Notes: generated by a model not told the origin, from the sequence alone. A DNA stretch of 64,000 nt from an uncultured Pelagibacteraceae bacterium (GCA_902552985.1 CACDII010000003.1:62001-126000); one strand, 5' to 3'; numbered from the stretch's first letter, positions 49,737-59,400 are shown. Translations and numbers: made by a program.

Positions 49737-49759
49737 TTGCTCCATATATGCTCCAATGA
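49737..49759 (+). repeat. 23-bp imperfect direct repeat TTGCTCCA-TATA-TGCTCCAATGA
   Basis: Second copy of 48546-48568. Confidence 0.8.
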
Positions 49760-49823
49760 CTTAGCAAAAATTAAAAATATTAGATTGAAAAGTTAAGCAA
49801 TTACTTATAAAAAATAATTGGTA

Positions 49824-49873
49824 CGGGACTCATAAGCCCGAGGTCAGTGGTTCGATCCCACTTCCCGCTACCA
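49824..49873 (+). repeat. 50-bp direct repeat copy 2 (tRNA-Met 3' fragment); putative distal att site
   Basis: Perfect copy of 48475-48524 with no 5' tRNA half upstream. Confidence 0.97.
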
Positions 49874-49909
49874 CAAATGGTTATTTAAAAAATATTAGTT
49901 AACGTCAAT

Positions 49910-50668
49910 ATGAGTGAAATTTTTAAAAATAAGAAAGTATTTGGAATAGTAGTTTGTTATAATAGTTCACCAGTAATAGAGGAATTATATAACAGAATTG
50001 ATAAAAAATTATTTGATAAAATATTTTTTTTTGATGATAACTCTAAAGACAATTCATATGAAATAGCAAAAAAATTTGATTGGACTGTTATTAGAAATGA
50101 TAAAAATCTTGGACATGGTGGGAATTTAAAAAAAGCCATTAAAACTGCATTTGATCATGGTGCTGATTATGCTGTTGAAATTCATGCAGACAATCAATAT
50201 GACCCAAATTCAGTAATCTTAGCAAAAAGTTTTTTTGAACAAGACTTTGATTTAATTATAGGGTCTAGATTTGTTAATAAAAATCCATTTATTAAAGATG
50301 GAATGCCTTTTCTTAGGTATTTTACAAATAAACTGATGAGCGGTTTTACTAGCAACTTATTAAAAATTAATTTAACCGAATTCCATACTGGCTACAAAAT
50401 CTTTGGACGTAATTTTTTTGAAAAAGTTCCTTTTTTAAATTGTTCTGATAATTATTTGTTTTCTTTTCAGATTATATTACAGGCAAAATATTTTAACTTA
50501 AAATATGGTGAAATAAGCATTTCCTCATCTTATGAAGGTTTTAAAACTTCATGCAACTATATAAATGGATTTATATATTTAGTACAAAATTTTAAAGAAA
50601 TATTAAATTTTATTCTAGCGCAAAAAAATATTAAAAATAATAAGATTTTTCCGAAGAATACTATTTAA
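49910..50668 (+). CDS. Glycosyltransferase family 2
   Basis: VVCYNSSPVIEELYNRI, DDNSKDNSYEIAKKF, NLGHGGNLKKAIKTAFDHGADYAVEIHADNQYDP. Confidence 0.93.
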   Translation: MSEIFKNKKVFGIVVCYNSSPVIEELYNRIDKKLFDKIFFFDDNSKDNSYEIAKKFDWTVIRNDKNLGHGGNLKKAIKTAFDHGADYAVEIHADNQYDPNSVILAKSFFEQDFDLIIGSRFVNKNPFIKDGMPFLRYFTNKLMSGFTSNLLKINLTEFHTGYKIFGRNFFEKVPFLNCSDNYLFSFQIILQAKYFNLKYGEISISSSYEGFKTSCNYINGFIYLVQNFKEILNFILAQKNIKNNKIFPKNTI

Positions 50669-51386
50669 TTATTTTTTTTAATTTATTAAGATTCATTAAA
50701 CTATTTAAGGGGATAATATTTTTTTTAATATTTTTAATTTTTTTTTTATTTATAAAAGGATTATCTTTTTTAGCAAAATTATATACTGATTTTGCAGGGC
50801 CTCCAACATTAAGGACGCCAAATTTATTATAAACTTTATCTAATATTTTAATTAAATCTTTATGATAAATAAAATTAGTATACATGTTTGTATAAGCAGA
50901 CTTATGAATAAATGGATATTCTGTCATGCAAACTCTTAAAATAAGTGAATTTTTATATAACTTTACAGCACATTCACCACCAAGTTTTGACCAAGCGTAA
51001 TTATTAGACGGATTAACAGGATCAGTTTCTTTGTAAAAACCTTTTTTATAAGGATAAACATAATTAGTTGAAAAATAAATTAATTTTATATTAAGCTTTG
51101 AGCAAACAGTAACAATATTTGAAGTTCCAATAATATTTAAATTAATGCTTTTGTTTATATCTTTATCATGAATTTTCATCGGTCTAGACAATCCTGCTAA
51201 GTGCAGCAAAATTTTTGGTTTTTTTCTTTTTAAATATTTTTGAATCGAATTAATATTCAAAATGTTAAGCTGTTTTTTAGATGGAAATAGATAATTTTTA
51301 TTCTTAGATTTAAAATTTTTTAAAATTGAACCAAATCTTCCGCTTCCACCCGTAACTACTATCAAGCTAGATTTTGACATTAGCAA
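50661..51386 (-). CDS. NAD-dependent sugar reductase, RfbD-like
   Basis: VVTGGSGRFGS, LIYFSTNYVYPYKKGFYKETDPVNPSNNYAWSKLGGE; follows rfbC-like gene. Confidence 0.8.
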   Translation of the reverse strand: MLMSKSSLIVVTGGSGRFGSILKNFKSKNKNYLFPSKKQLNILNINSIQKYLKRKKPKILLHLAGLSRPMKIHDKDINKSINLNIIGTSNIVTVCSKLNIKLIYFSTNYVYPYKKGFYKETDPVNPSNNYAWSKLGGECAVKLYKNSLILRVCMTEYPFIHKSAYTNMYTNFIYHKDLIKILDKVYNKFGVLNVGGPAKSVYNFAKKDNPFINKKKIKNIKKNIIPLNSLMNLNKLKKIIK

Positions 51387-51885
51387 TACTTATTCCGTTT
51401 AAGTCTTTTTTTGAAATTATTTTTTTAGATTTAGGCCAATTTATATTTAGTTTACTATCGTTCCACTTTATTGTTATTTCATGATTTGCTGATCTATAAT
51501 TACTATTACCGTAAAAAACTATATTTTCTTTTGCCAGTGTTAAAAATCCATGCGCAAAACCAGCTGGGATATAAAGTGATTTACAGTTTTGGTCTGAAAG
51601 TATTATCTTAAAATGTTTTCCATAAGTTTTTGACTTTTTTCTACAATCTATAACAACATCAAGAATTTTACCTTTTACAACAGATATAAATTTAGCTTGA
51701 GGATTTTTTGTTTGAAGATGTATTCCTCTAAGTACATTTTTTTTAGATTTGGACATACACCAAAAGATTAATTTTTTTTTTAAAAAATTATCTTTATAAA
51801 CTTCTCTAAAATATCCTCTAGAGTCATTAAATTTAATACCTTTATAAATTTTTAAATCTTTAAATTTAGTTTTTTGATATTTCAT
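51367..51885 (-). CDS. rfbC: dTDP-4-dehydrorhamnose 3,5-epimerase-like protein
   Basis: DSRGYFREVYKDN, NVLRGIHLQTKNPQAKFISVVKGKILDVVIDCR, YIPAGFAHGFLTL. Confidence 0.93.
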   Translation of the reverse strand: MKYQKTKFKDLKIYKGIKFNDSRGYFREVYKDNFLKKKLIFWCMSKSKKNVLRGIHLQTKNPQAKFISVVKGKILDVVIDCRKKSKTYGKHFKIILSDQNCKSLYIPAGFAHGFLTLAKENIVFYGNSNYRSANHEITIKWNDSKLNINWPKSKKIISKKDLNGISIANVKI

Positions 51886-51897
51886 TTTAATAAACTT

Positions 51898-52932
51898 TTA
51901 CTTCGTAAAAGTTTCATTAAATTGGTTTGATACTCTTACAAATGTTGTACATTTACTTAATTGTTTTAAAGATGGAGCTCCAACGTAAGTGCAGCTACTT
52001 CTTATTCCTCCAAGAATATTTAAAATTGTATCTTTTATTTTTCCTCTATATTTAACTCTTACAGTACGTCCTTCACTACTTCTATACGTTGACAAACCAC
52101 CATAGTGTTTTTTATTTGCAATATCTGAGCTAGATCCATAAAATTCAATATATTTACTTCCATTATTTTTTATAATTTTACCTTTTCCTTCATCATGACC
52201 TGCAAACATTCCTCCAAGCATAACAAAATCAGCGCCACCACCAAAGCCTTTTGCGACATCTCCAGGACATGTGCAACCACCATCAGCAATAATATGAGCA
52301 CCTAAACCATGAGCGGCATCAGCACATTCCATCACAGCGCTTAATTGAGGATATCCAACGCCGGTTTGTATTCTTGTTGTACAAACACTTCCAGGACCAA
52401 TGCCAACCTTTACTATATCCGCTCCACTTAAGACTAATTCTTGAGTCATGTCTGCCGTTACGACATTTCCAGCAATTATTGTTTTTGTTGGGTATTTATC
52501 TCTTACAGATTTTATAAAAGCACTAAAATGTTCGGAGTATCCATTTGCAACATCAACACAAATAAATTTAATAAATGAAAATTCTTTTAAAACTTTATCA
52601 AGTCTATCAAAATCTTCTTTTTTTATTCCAATACTTAAAGAAATGTTTTTATATATTTTTTTTAAATTTTTAAATTTTTCTAGCTTTTTCACATCATGCT
52701 GCTTGGTTAGACATGTTATCATTTCAAATTCTGATAAACTTTCAGCAACACCTAGTTCACCAACACCATCCATATTAGCTGCAACAATTGGAATACCTGA
52801 CCATTCGTTTTTGCTATATTTAAATTTGTAAGTTCTTCTTAAATCAACATCTTTTCTACTTGATAAAGTGCTTCTTTTAGGTCTGAATAAAACATCTGAA
52901 TAATCTAGTTTTATATCTTCTTCAATTCTCAT
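51898..52932 (-). CDS. guaC: GMP reductase / IMPDH-family protein
   Basis: KLDYSDVLFRPKRSTLSSR, VGIGPGSVCTTRIQTGVGYPQLSAV, ADGGCTCPGDVAKGFGGGADFVMLGGMFAGHDE. Confidence 0.93.
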   Translation of the reverse strand: MRIEEDIKLDYSDVLFRPKRSTLSSRKDVDLRRTYKFKYSKNEWSGIPIVAANMDGVGELGVAESLSEFEMITCLTKQHDVKKLEKFKNLKKIYKNISLSIGIKKEDFDRLDKVLKEFSFIKFICVDVANGYSEHFSAFIKSVRDKYPTKTIIAGNVVTADMTQELVLSGADIVKVGIGPGSVCTTRIQTGVGYPQLSAVMECADAAHGLGAHIIADGGCTCPGDVAKGFGGGADFVMLGGMFAGHDEGKGKIIKNNGSKYIEFYGSSSDIANKKHYGGLSTYRSSEGRTVRVKYRGKIKDTILNILGGIRSSCTYVGAPSLKQLSKCTTFVRVSNQFNETFTK

Positions 52933-53013
52933 TTTATTAGTAAGATATTAATATCTAACATAATATCAATTTAATAATTGCTTGTGGATAAAATTTTATT
53001 TTTGATTTAATGG

Positions 53014-53886
53014 TCATTTAGATATTAACTTTTTCAAGTAATTTGAATAAGAGCAATTACCATAAAATTTTATTGCCTTTAAAATATGTTTTTTATTTAT
53101 CCAATTGTTTAATAAAGATATTTCTTCCAAGCAAGCAATTTTAAAACCTTGTCTATTTTCAATAGCAGAAACAAAAGTACTTGTTTTATAAAAATCTTCT
53201 ATAGAACCAGTGTCAAGCCAAGCACCACCTCTACCTATGTAATCAGCAGTAAGTTTTTTCTTTGATTTATATTTGTTTAATAAATCGGTAATTTCAATTT
53301 CACCTCTTTTAGATGGTTTTAGTGATTTTGAATATTTTATTACTTTATTGTCAAAAAAATATAAGCCAGTAATTGCTAAATCAGAAATATATTTTTTTGG
53401 TTTTTCTTTTATTGAAATAATTTTATTTTTACTATTAACTTTTGCAACGCCATATAATTCTGGCTTAGATACCTTATGCAAAAGAACTTTAGCGCCACTC
53501 GTTAATTTGCAGCATTGATTAAGTATTTTTGTTAAATTTTGACCATAGAAAAAATTATCACCTAAAATTAAAGCTGTATTACTTTTTCCAATAAACTTTT
53601 CACCCAATATAAATGCATCTGGCAATCCTACGGGTTTTTTTTGTTCTTTAAAAGTTATCTTAATTCCAAGATTATCACCGTTCGGAATTATCTTTTTATA
53701 TTGATTTAACTGTCCTTTATTAACAATTATTAAAATTTCTCTAATTTTTGCCAGCATTAAAATTGATAATGGGTAAAAAATTAGAGGCTTATCATAAATT
53801 GGAAGCAAATGCTTATTTACAGCTTTGGTTAGTGGACTCATTCTCGTTCCCATTCCACCTGCTAAAATAATTCCTTTTTTTATCAT
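53014..53886 (-). CDS. rfbA: Glucose-1-phosphate thymidylyltransferase
   Basis: KGIILAGGMGTRMSPLTKAVNKHLLPIYDKPLIFYPLS; LGDNFFYG. Confidence 0.96.
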   Translation of the reverse strand: MIKKGIILAGGMGTRMSPLTKAVNKHLLPIYDKPLIFYPLSILMLAKIREILIIVNKGQLNQYKKIIPNGDNLGIKITFKEQKKPVGLPDAFILGEKFIGKSNTALILGDNFFYGQNLTKILNQCCKLTSGAKVLLHKVSKPELYGVAKVNSKNKIISIKEKPKKYISDLAITGLYFFDNKVIKYSKSLKPSKRGEIEITDLLNKYKSKKKLTADYIGRGGAWLDTGSIEDFYKTSTFVSAIENRQGFKIACLEEISLLNNWINKKHILKAIKFYGNCSYSNYLKKLISK

Positions 53887-54911
53887 TAATATTTTTGACC
53901 TAATCTTTTAGTAATATCAGTTTTTTTCAACTTAGAATAATAGTTTTGGTTATTTAGATACCACTCAAAAGTTTTTTCAAGTCCTTTTTTTAACCCTGTA
54001 GATGATTTCCATCCTAATTTTTTTTTAATTTTGTTGCTATTAAGAGCATATCTAAAATCATGTCCAGGCCTGTCTTTAACAAATTTAATTTTTACATTTT
54101 TCCCAGTTTCAATTTTTGTCTTTGCAATTTTAATAAGTAATTTTGCTATATTTAAATTATTTTGATTAAGATTAGATCCAATATTATAAAACTCTCCATT
54201 TTTTCCACTTTTAAAGATTTTAAGTAAAGCATTACAATGGTCATCTACATAAATCCATTCTCTAGAATTTTTACCATCACCGTATAAAGGAACATTTTTA
54301 TTATTAATACAGTTATAAATTATTTTAGGAATAAGTTTTTCAGGATGTTGTCTTGGTCCGTAGTTATTCGAACAATTGGTTACAATTGCATTTATTTTGT
54401 ATGTTCTGACATAGGAATAAACAAGATGATCCGAAGATGCTTTAGTTGCAGCATAAGGAGAGCTAGGTTTATATGTATCATTTTCTTTAGATCTGTTTTT
54501 TAAAATATCCCCATAAACTTCATCTGTAGAAATATGAATTAATCTAGACTTTTTATTTTTTTTAGAAAATTTTTTAAAACATTCTAGCAAGTTAAAAACG
54601 CCTAAAATATTACTTTCTATAAATTCTTTTGGACTATCAATTGATCTATCTACATGAGTTTCGGCAGCTAAATTAAATATGCATAAAGGTTTATATTTAT
54701 TTAAAATATTGTTAATTTTTTTTGAGTTATTTATATTACATTTTATAAATTTATAATTTTTTTTAACATTAAAATCTTTAGTATTATAGAAATTTGAAGA
54801 GTATGAAATTTTATCTATATTAATAACTTTAAAATTTTTTTTTAGTAATAACTTAATCAAGTTACTACCTATAAAACCAAGGCCTCCAGTAACAATAACA
54901 TTTTTTTTCAT
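53886..54911 (-). CDS. rfbB: dTDP-glucose 4,6-dehydratase
   Basis: VTGGLGFIGSN, AAETHVDRSIDSP, STDEVYGD, PYAATKASSDHLV, RPGHDFRYA. Confidence 0.96.
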   Translation of the reverse strand: MKKNVIVTGGLGFIGSNLIKLLLKKNFKVINIDKISYSSNFYNTKDFNVKKNYKFIKCNINNSKKINNILNKYKPLCIFNLAAETHVDRSIDSPKEFIESNILGVFNLLECFKKFSKKNKKSRLIHISTDEVYGDILKNRSKENDTYKPSSPYAATKASSDHLVYSYVRTYKINAIVTNCSNNYGPRQHPEKLIPKIIYNCINNKNVPLYGDGKNSREWIYVDDHCNALLKIFKSGKNGEFYNIGSNLNQNNLNIAKLLIKIAKTKIETGKNVKIKFVKDRPGHDFRYALNSNKIKKKLGWKSSTGLKKGLEKTFEWYLNNQNYYSKLKKTDITKRLGQKY

Positions 54912-54923
54912 ATTAAAATAAAC

Positions 54924-55925
54924 CTATATTAATTTTTTTTTCCATGTTTCTGGAGTTATCTCATTATTTATCTCTAAAGGTAAATTATATTCAAATGTTT
55001 TTACTCCTCTAGATTTAATAAAATGAGCAGTTTTTTTTATGGAGTTTCTTAAACTTGTTTTTGTTTCATATCCAAGAATTTTTCTTGCTTTATCAGCACT
55101 ACACGATGCTAATTTTACCTCTTTTGGTCTTTCGGGAATGAATTTTGGATTTCCATTAAATCCAACTTCATTTGCAACTAAATTAGCAACTTCTTTTATA
55201 GATACAGTTTCTTCATCAGGTCCAACGTTTACAATTTCTTTAGTTATGTTTTTATCTAAACCTAATTTTATTAAACAAAAAATAACATCATCAATATAAG
55301 AGAAACATCTTTTTTGCTCACCATCGCCATAAATTATAGCAGGCTTGCCTTGCAAATTTCTGTTTATAAAAATTGAAACAACATTTCTATATGGATCATC
55401 ATATTTTTGGTTAGGTCCGATTATATTGTGGGGTACTGCAATATTCCATTCCATTCCATTTAAATCTGCTAGATGCATTAAGCATTTTTCACTTGCAACT
55501 TTTGCTATTCCATATGGATCTACAGGTTTGGTATCCATATCTTCTGTAAAAGGAGTTTTTTGTTCCCCATATCTGGCCATAGATGAACAAAAAACAAATC
55601 TTTTTATTTTGTTAATAATACTAGCGGTTATTACTGATGTGCTGGCTAAATAAATATTTTTTGTAATAAAATTTGGAGAAAATACTGATAATCCCTCATG
55701 TGCTGTAGCTGCACAATGATAAATTATTTCACTTCCTTTTGTTATTTCAGTCATTTTTTTTAAATCAGTACAATCTTCTTTATAAAAAATAATTTTTTTT
55801 GAAATATTTTCTAAATCACCACCAATCATGTTGTCGTTACCACTAACGTCGTGGCCTAAATTAATTAAATGTTTAGCTAAATGACTTCCTAAAAAACCAG
55901 CTATTCCAGTAATAAATATTTTCAT
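54924..55925 (-). CDS. NAD-dependent epimerase/dehydratase
   Basis: ITGIAGFLGSHLAKHLI, CSSMARYGEQKTPFTEDMDTKPVDPYGIAKVASEK. Confidence 0.93.
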   Translation of the reverse strand: MKIFITGIAGFLGSHLAKHLINLGHDVSGNDNMIGGDLENISKKIIFYKEDCTDLKKMTEITKGSEIIYHCAATAHEGLSVFSPNFITKNIYLASTSVITASIINKIKRFVFCSSMARYGEQKTPFTEDMDTKPVDPYGIAKVASEKCLMHLADLNGMEWNIAVPHNIIGPNQKYDDPYRNVVSIFINRNLQGKPAIIYGDGEQKRCFSYIDDVIFCLIKLGLDKNITKEIVNVGPDEETVSIKEVANLVANEVGFNGNPKFIPERPKEVKLASCSADKARKILGYETKTSLRNSIKKTAHFIKSRGVKTFEYNLPLEINNEITPETWKKKLI

Positions 55926-56005
55926 AAAAAATATAATGTGTTTTTTGGCTTATATGTAATATATTAAAATATTTTGCAATTAAATTTAATATTAATGGCC
56001 AAAAT

Positions 56006-56902
56006 ATGTTTCCAGTCAATGATTTAACAGTTTTGATAGTTACTTTTAAAACTAATCATAAAATTTTAGATGATTGTATTAAATCTATAGATGGTAAATC
56101 AAAAATAATAATAGTTGAAAATTCTAATGATCAGGAATTTAAAAAAAAATATGAAGAGAAATTTTCTAATATTGAAGTTTTTTTATCTGGAAAGAATTTA
56201 GGTTACGGTGTAGGAAATAATTTTGGGTTAAATTTAATTAAAACTAATTATGCCCTAATCTCAAATCCAGATGTTGTTTATGAGAAGGAATTTTTTTCTT
56301 CTATAGATCATTACATTAAACAGGACACTGAATTTGATATTATTGGTCCCATGTATAGAAAAGAGGATTATGCAAGTTATGGTCATTTTGAAGATCTAAA
56401 GAAAATTTCACCTATTACAAATGAAGGTTCATTGTTTAGTGCCCATTGGATAGTTGGATGTACAATGCTTTTAAATTTAAAAAAATTTAAGAATAGAAAT
56501 TTATTCGATGAAAACTTTTTTTTGTATTTTGAAGAATTCGATTTATGCCGAAATGTTATTTTACGGCAAGGAAAAATATATGCTAGTAACAAGCTTTACG
56601 TAAATCATTTAGGACACAAAGGGTCAGCTGCTACAGATCCTAATTATTCAATTGAAACCGAAATGTTTAGAAATTGGCACTGGATGTGGTCATCATTTTA
56701 CTTTTATAAAAAAAACTATAATTTTTTTTATGCTATAAAAACTATGTATGGAAAATTTTTTCGATCTCTTTTTAAAATGATTTTTTTTAGGATTTTTTAT
56801 AACGAAAAAAAATATACAATGTACTATGCTCGCTTTAGCGGAATATGGAATAGTTTTTTAGGAAGAAAATCTTGGTATAGAGTTAAATCTTTATTTCAAT
56901 GA
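56006..56902 (+). CDS. Glycosyltransferase family 2 (rhamnosyltransferase-like)
   Basis: TVLIVTFKTNHKILDDCIKSI, NLGYGVGNNFGLNLIKTNYALISNPDVV, FDENFFLYFEEFDLCRNV. Confidence 0.92.
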   Translation: MFPVNDLTVLIVTFKTNHKILDDCIKSIDGKSKIIIVENSNDQEFKKKYEEKFSNIEVFLSGKNLGYGVGNNFGLNLIKTNYALISNPDVVYEKEFFSSIDHYIKQDTEFDIIGPMYRKEDYASYGHFEDLKKISPITNEGSLFSAHWIVGCTMLLNLKKFKNRNLFDENFFLYFEEFDLCRNVILRQGKIYASNKLYVNHLGHKGSAATDPNYSIETEMFRNWHWMWSSFYFYKKNYNFFYAIKTMYGKFFRSLFKMIFFRIFYNEKKYTMYYARFSGIWNSFLGRKSWYRVKSLFQ

Positions 56903-57423
56903 CCTGGGAATTCAATTAAATTTTCAATTTTATAATCTTGTTTTAAAAGTTTATCACAACCTCCCAAATCAAACAGATTAATAACAAAAATAAAACCTGC
57001 AACATTTCCTTTGGAAATTTTAATAAGCTTTGCGGCAGCTTCTGCCGTACCACCAGTAGCAATCAAATCATCTATTATTAAAACATTATCTTCATTATTA
57101 ATTGAATCTTTGTGTACTTCAATTGTAGCTTTTCCATATTCTAGTTCAAAATCTACTGAATGTGTTTCAGCCGGAAGTTTATTTTTTTTTCTCAACAAGA
57201 TAAATGGTTTATTAGTTATGTATGAAACTGCAGATGCAAACACGAAACCCCTAGATTCAACCGCGGCTACTTTATTGAATTTAAAATTTTTAGATCTTTC
57301 AACGATTTGATTTATACAATGAACAAAAGCTTTTTCATTTTTTATTAGGGTTGTAATATCTCTAAATAAAATTCCCTTTTTAGGATAATCAGGTATTGAT
57401 CTAATATAATCTTTTAAATCCAT
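56896..57423 (-). CDS. apt: Adenine phosphoribosyltransferase
   Basis: IRSIPDYPKKGILFRDITTL, AVESRGFVFASAV, VLIIDDLIATGGTAEAAA. Confidence 0.97.
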   Translation of the reverse strand: MDLKDYIRSIPDYPKKGILFRDITTLIKNEKAFVHCINQIVERSKNFKFNKVAAVESRGFVFASAVSYITNKPFILLRKKNKLPAETHSVDFELEYGKATIEVHKDSINNEDNVLIIDDLIATGGTAEAAAKLIKISKGNVAGFIFVINLFDLGGCDKLLKQDYKIENLIEFPGH

Positions 57424-57463
57424 ATATTTTTAAGTTATAAATAATTAAATCATTTTAAATAAT

Positions 57464-58333
57464 ATGACAAACAAATTAGCAATCATAGGGGGCAGTGGTT
57501 TGTACGATGTTGAAGAGTTCAAAGAACGTGAACTTTTAAACATTAAAACCCCATGGGGACCTCCATCTGATCAAATTCTTAAAACAAAATTTAACAACAA
57601 AGATGTTTATTTTTTACCAAGACATGGAAGGGGACATTTTATTTCACCATCTAAAATAAATTTTAGAGCTAATATAGATGCTTTAAAACAACTTGGCATC
57701 ACAGATATAGTATCAGTATCAGCTGTAGGATCATTAAAAAATGAATTGCCACCTGGAAAATTTGTTATTGTAGATCAATTTATCGATAGAACATTTGCTA
57801 GAAATAAAACTTTTTTTGATGATGAAATAGTAGCTCATGTTTCTATGGCCCATCCAACATCAAATGGTTTAATGAATGCTTGTGAAGAGGCAATAAAAAA
57901 AGAAAATATAGAATATCAAAGAGGAGGGACATATGTTGTTATGGAAGGACCTCAATTCTCTACTCTTGCAGAGTCAAATCTTTATAGATCATGGAAAGCA
58001 GACGTAATTGGTATGACTAATATGCCTGAGGCCAAATTAGCTAGAGAAGCTGAAATTAGATATGCTTCGGTTTCAATGGTAACTGATTATGATTGTTGGC
58101 ATCCAGATCATGAAAACGTAGATGTTCAACAAGTAATAAAAGTTCTTTTAGGAAATGCTGCTAAAGCAAAAAATATGATTAAAAATTTAATAGAAAATTT
58201 TGAAAAACATATAGATCCTAAAGATCCAACAAATAATTGTTTAGACGTAGCAATTATTACAGCTTCTGAAAAAAGAACTCAAAAAACTAAAGACAAACTA
58301 AAAACAATAGCTGGTAGAGTTTTAAATAAATGA
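57464..58333 (+). CDS. mtnP: S-methyl-5'-thioadenosine phosphorylase
   Basis: AIIGGSGLYDVEEF, PRHGRGHFISPSKINFRANI, EGPQFSTLAESNLYR. Confidence 0.96.
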   Translation: MTNKLAIIGGSGLYDVEEFKERELLNIKTPWGPPSDQILKTKFNNKDVYFLPRHGRGHFISPSKINFRANIDALKQLGITDIVSVSAVGSLKNELPPGKFVIVDQFIDRTFARNKTFFDDEIVAHVSMAHPTSNGLMNACEEAIKKENIEYQRGGTYVVMEGPQFSTLAESNLYRSWKADVIGMTNMPEAKLAREAEIRYASVSMVTDYDCWHPDHENVDVQQVIKVLLGNAAKAKNMIKNLIENFEKHIDPKDPTNNCLDVAIITASEKRTQKTKDKLKTIAGRVLNK

Positions 58334-59400
58334 GAATTGAAGGCAAAGAATATCGAACAATATGGTTTGAAAATAATGTTGTTAAAATTATTGATCAAAC
58401 AAAACTTCCACATAAATTTATAATTAAATATCTAAAAACAGTAAAAGATTCTATTAATGCAATTAAAACTATGGAAGTTAGAGGCGCACCTCTTATTGGA
58501 GCTACAGCGGCTTATGGATTAGTTTTAGCTATTATTGAAAATAATGATCAGTCATTTTTAAAAAGATCCGCAGAAGATTTAATTAATTCAAGACCAACGG
58601 CTATAAATTTAAAGTGGGCTGTTGATAGAATGATAAAAAAATTATCAGGTGTTAATAGTGATAAAATTTTACAAATAGCATTAAATGAAGCAAAAGAAAT
58701 TTGCGAAGAAGATATAAAATTTTGTGAAAATATTGGATTAAATGGTCTTAAAATAATTGAAGAAATTTATAATAAAAAAAAAGATACAGTTAATATTTTA
58801 ACTCATTGTAATGCCGGATGGCTTGCAACAATTAATTGGGGAACAGCAACTTCTCCAATTTATCATGCACACAAAAAAGGCATTCCAGTTCATGTTTGGG
58901 CCGATGAAACTAGACCAAGAAACCAAGGTGCAAATCTTACATCTTATGAATTAAATGAAGAGGGAATTAAAAACACAATCATTGCAGATAACACTGGTGG
59001 TATTTTAATGCAAAGGGGTGAAGTTGATATGTGTATTGTTGGAACAGACAGAACTTTAGCTAATGGTGATGTTTGTAATAAAGTTGGAACTTACCTTAAA
59101 GCACTTGCTGCTTATGATAATAATATTCCTTTTTATGTAGCATTACCTAGCTCAACAATAGATTGGAATATCAAAGACTATAAAGATATTCCAATTGAAG
59201 AAAGAAACTCTGAAGAATTGTCTCATATAGAAGGTTTAGATGAACAAGGTAAGGTACAAAAGATACAAATATATCCCAAAAATAGTAAGGCGATGAATTT
59301 AGCTTTTGATGTTACCCCAGCTAAATATATAACAAGATTAATTACTGAAAAAGGAGTTTGCGAAGCATCAAAGAAAGGATTAAATAATTTATTTAAATGA
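58330..59400 (+). CDS. mtnA: Methylthioribose-1-phosphate isomerase
   Basis: MEVRGAPLIGATAAYG, LTHCNAGWLATINWGTATSP, WADETRPRNQGANLT, IVGTDRTLANGDVCNKVGTY. Confidence 0.97.
   Translation: MRIEGKEYRTIWFENNVVKIIDQTKLPHKFIIKYLKTVKDSINAIKTMEVRGAPLIGATAAYGLVLAIIENNDQSFLKRSAEDLINSRPTAINLKWAVDRMIKKLSGVNSDKILQIALNEAKEICEEDIKFCENIGLNGLKIIEEIYNKKKDTVNILTHCNAGWLATINWGTATSPIYHAHKKGIPVHVWADETRPRNQGANLTSYELNEEGIKNTIIADNTGGILMQRGEVDMCIVGTDRTLANGDVCNKVGTYLKALAAYDNNIPFYVALPSSTIDWNIKDYKDIPIEERNSEELSHIEGLDEQGKVQKIQIYPKNSKAMNLAFDVTPAKYITRLITEKGVCEASKKGLNNLFK

Larger units (their letters stand above)
48525..49873 (+). mobile_element. tRNA-Met-bounded mini-island or remnant (no integrase)
   Basis: Bounded by 50-bp tRNA-derived direct repeats 1,349 bp apart; cargo of three small exported or anchored ORFs. 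Confidence 0.7.
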
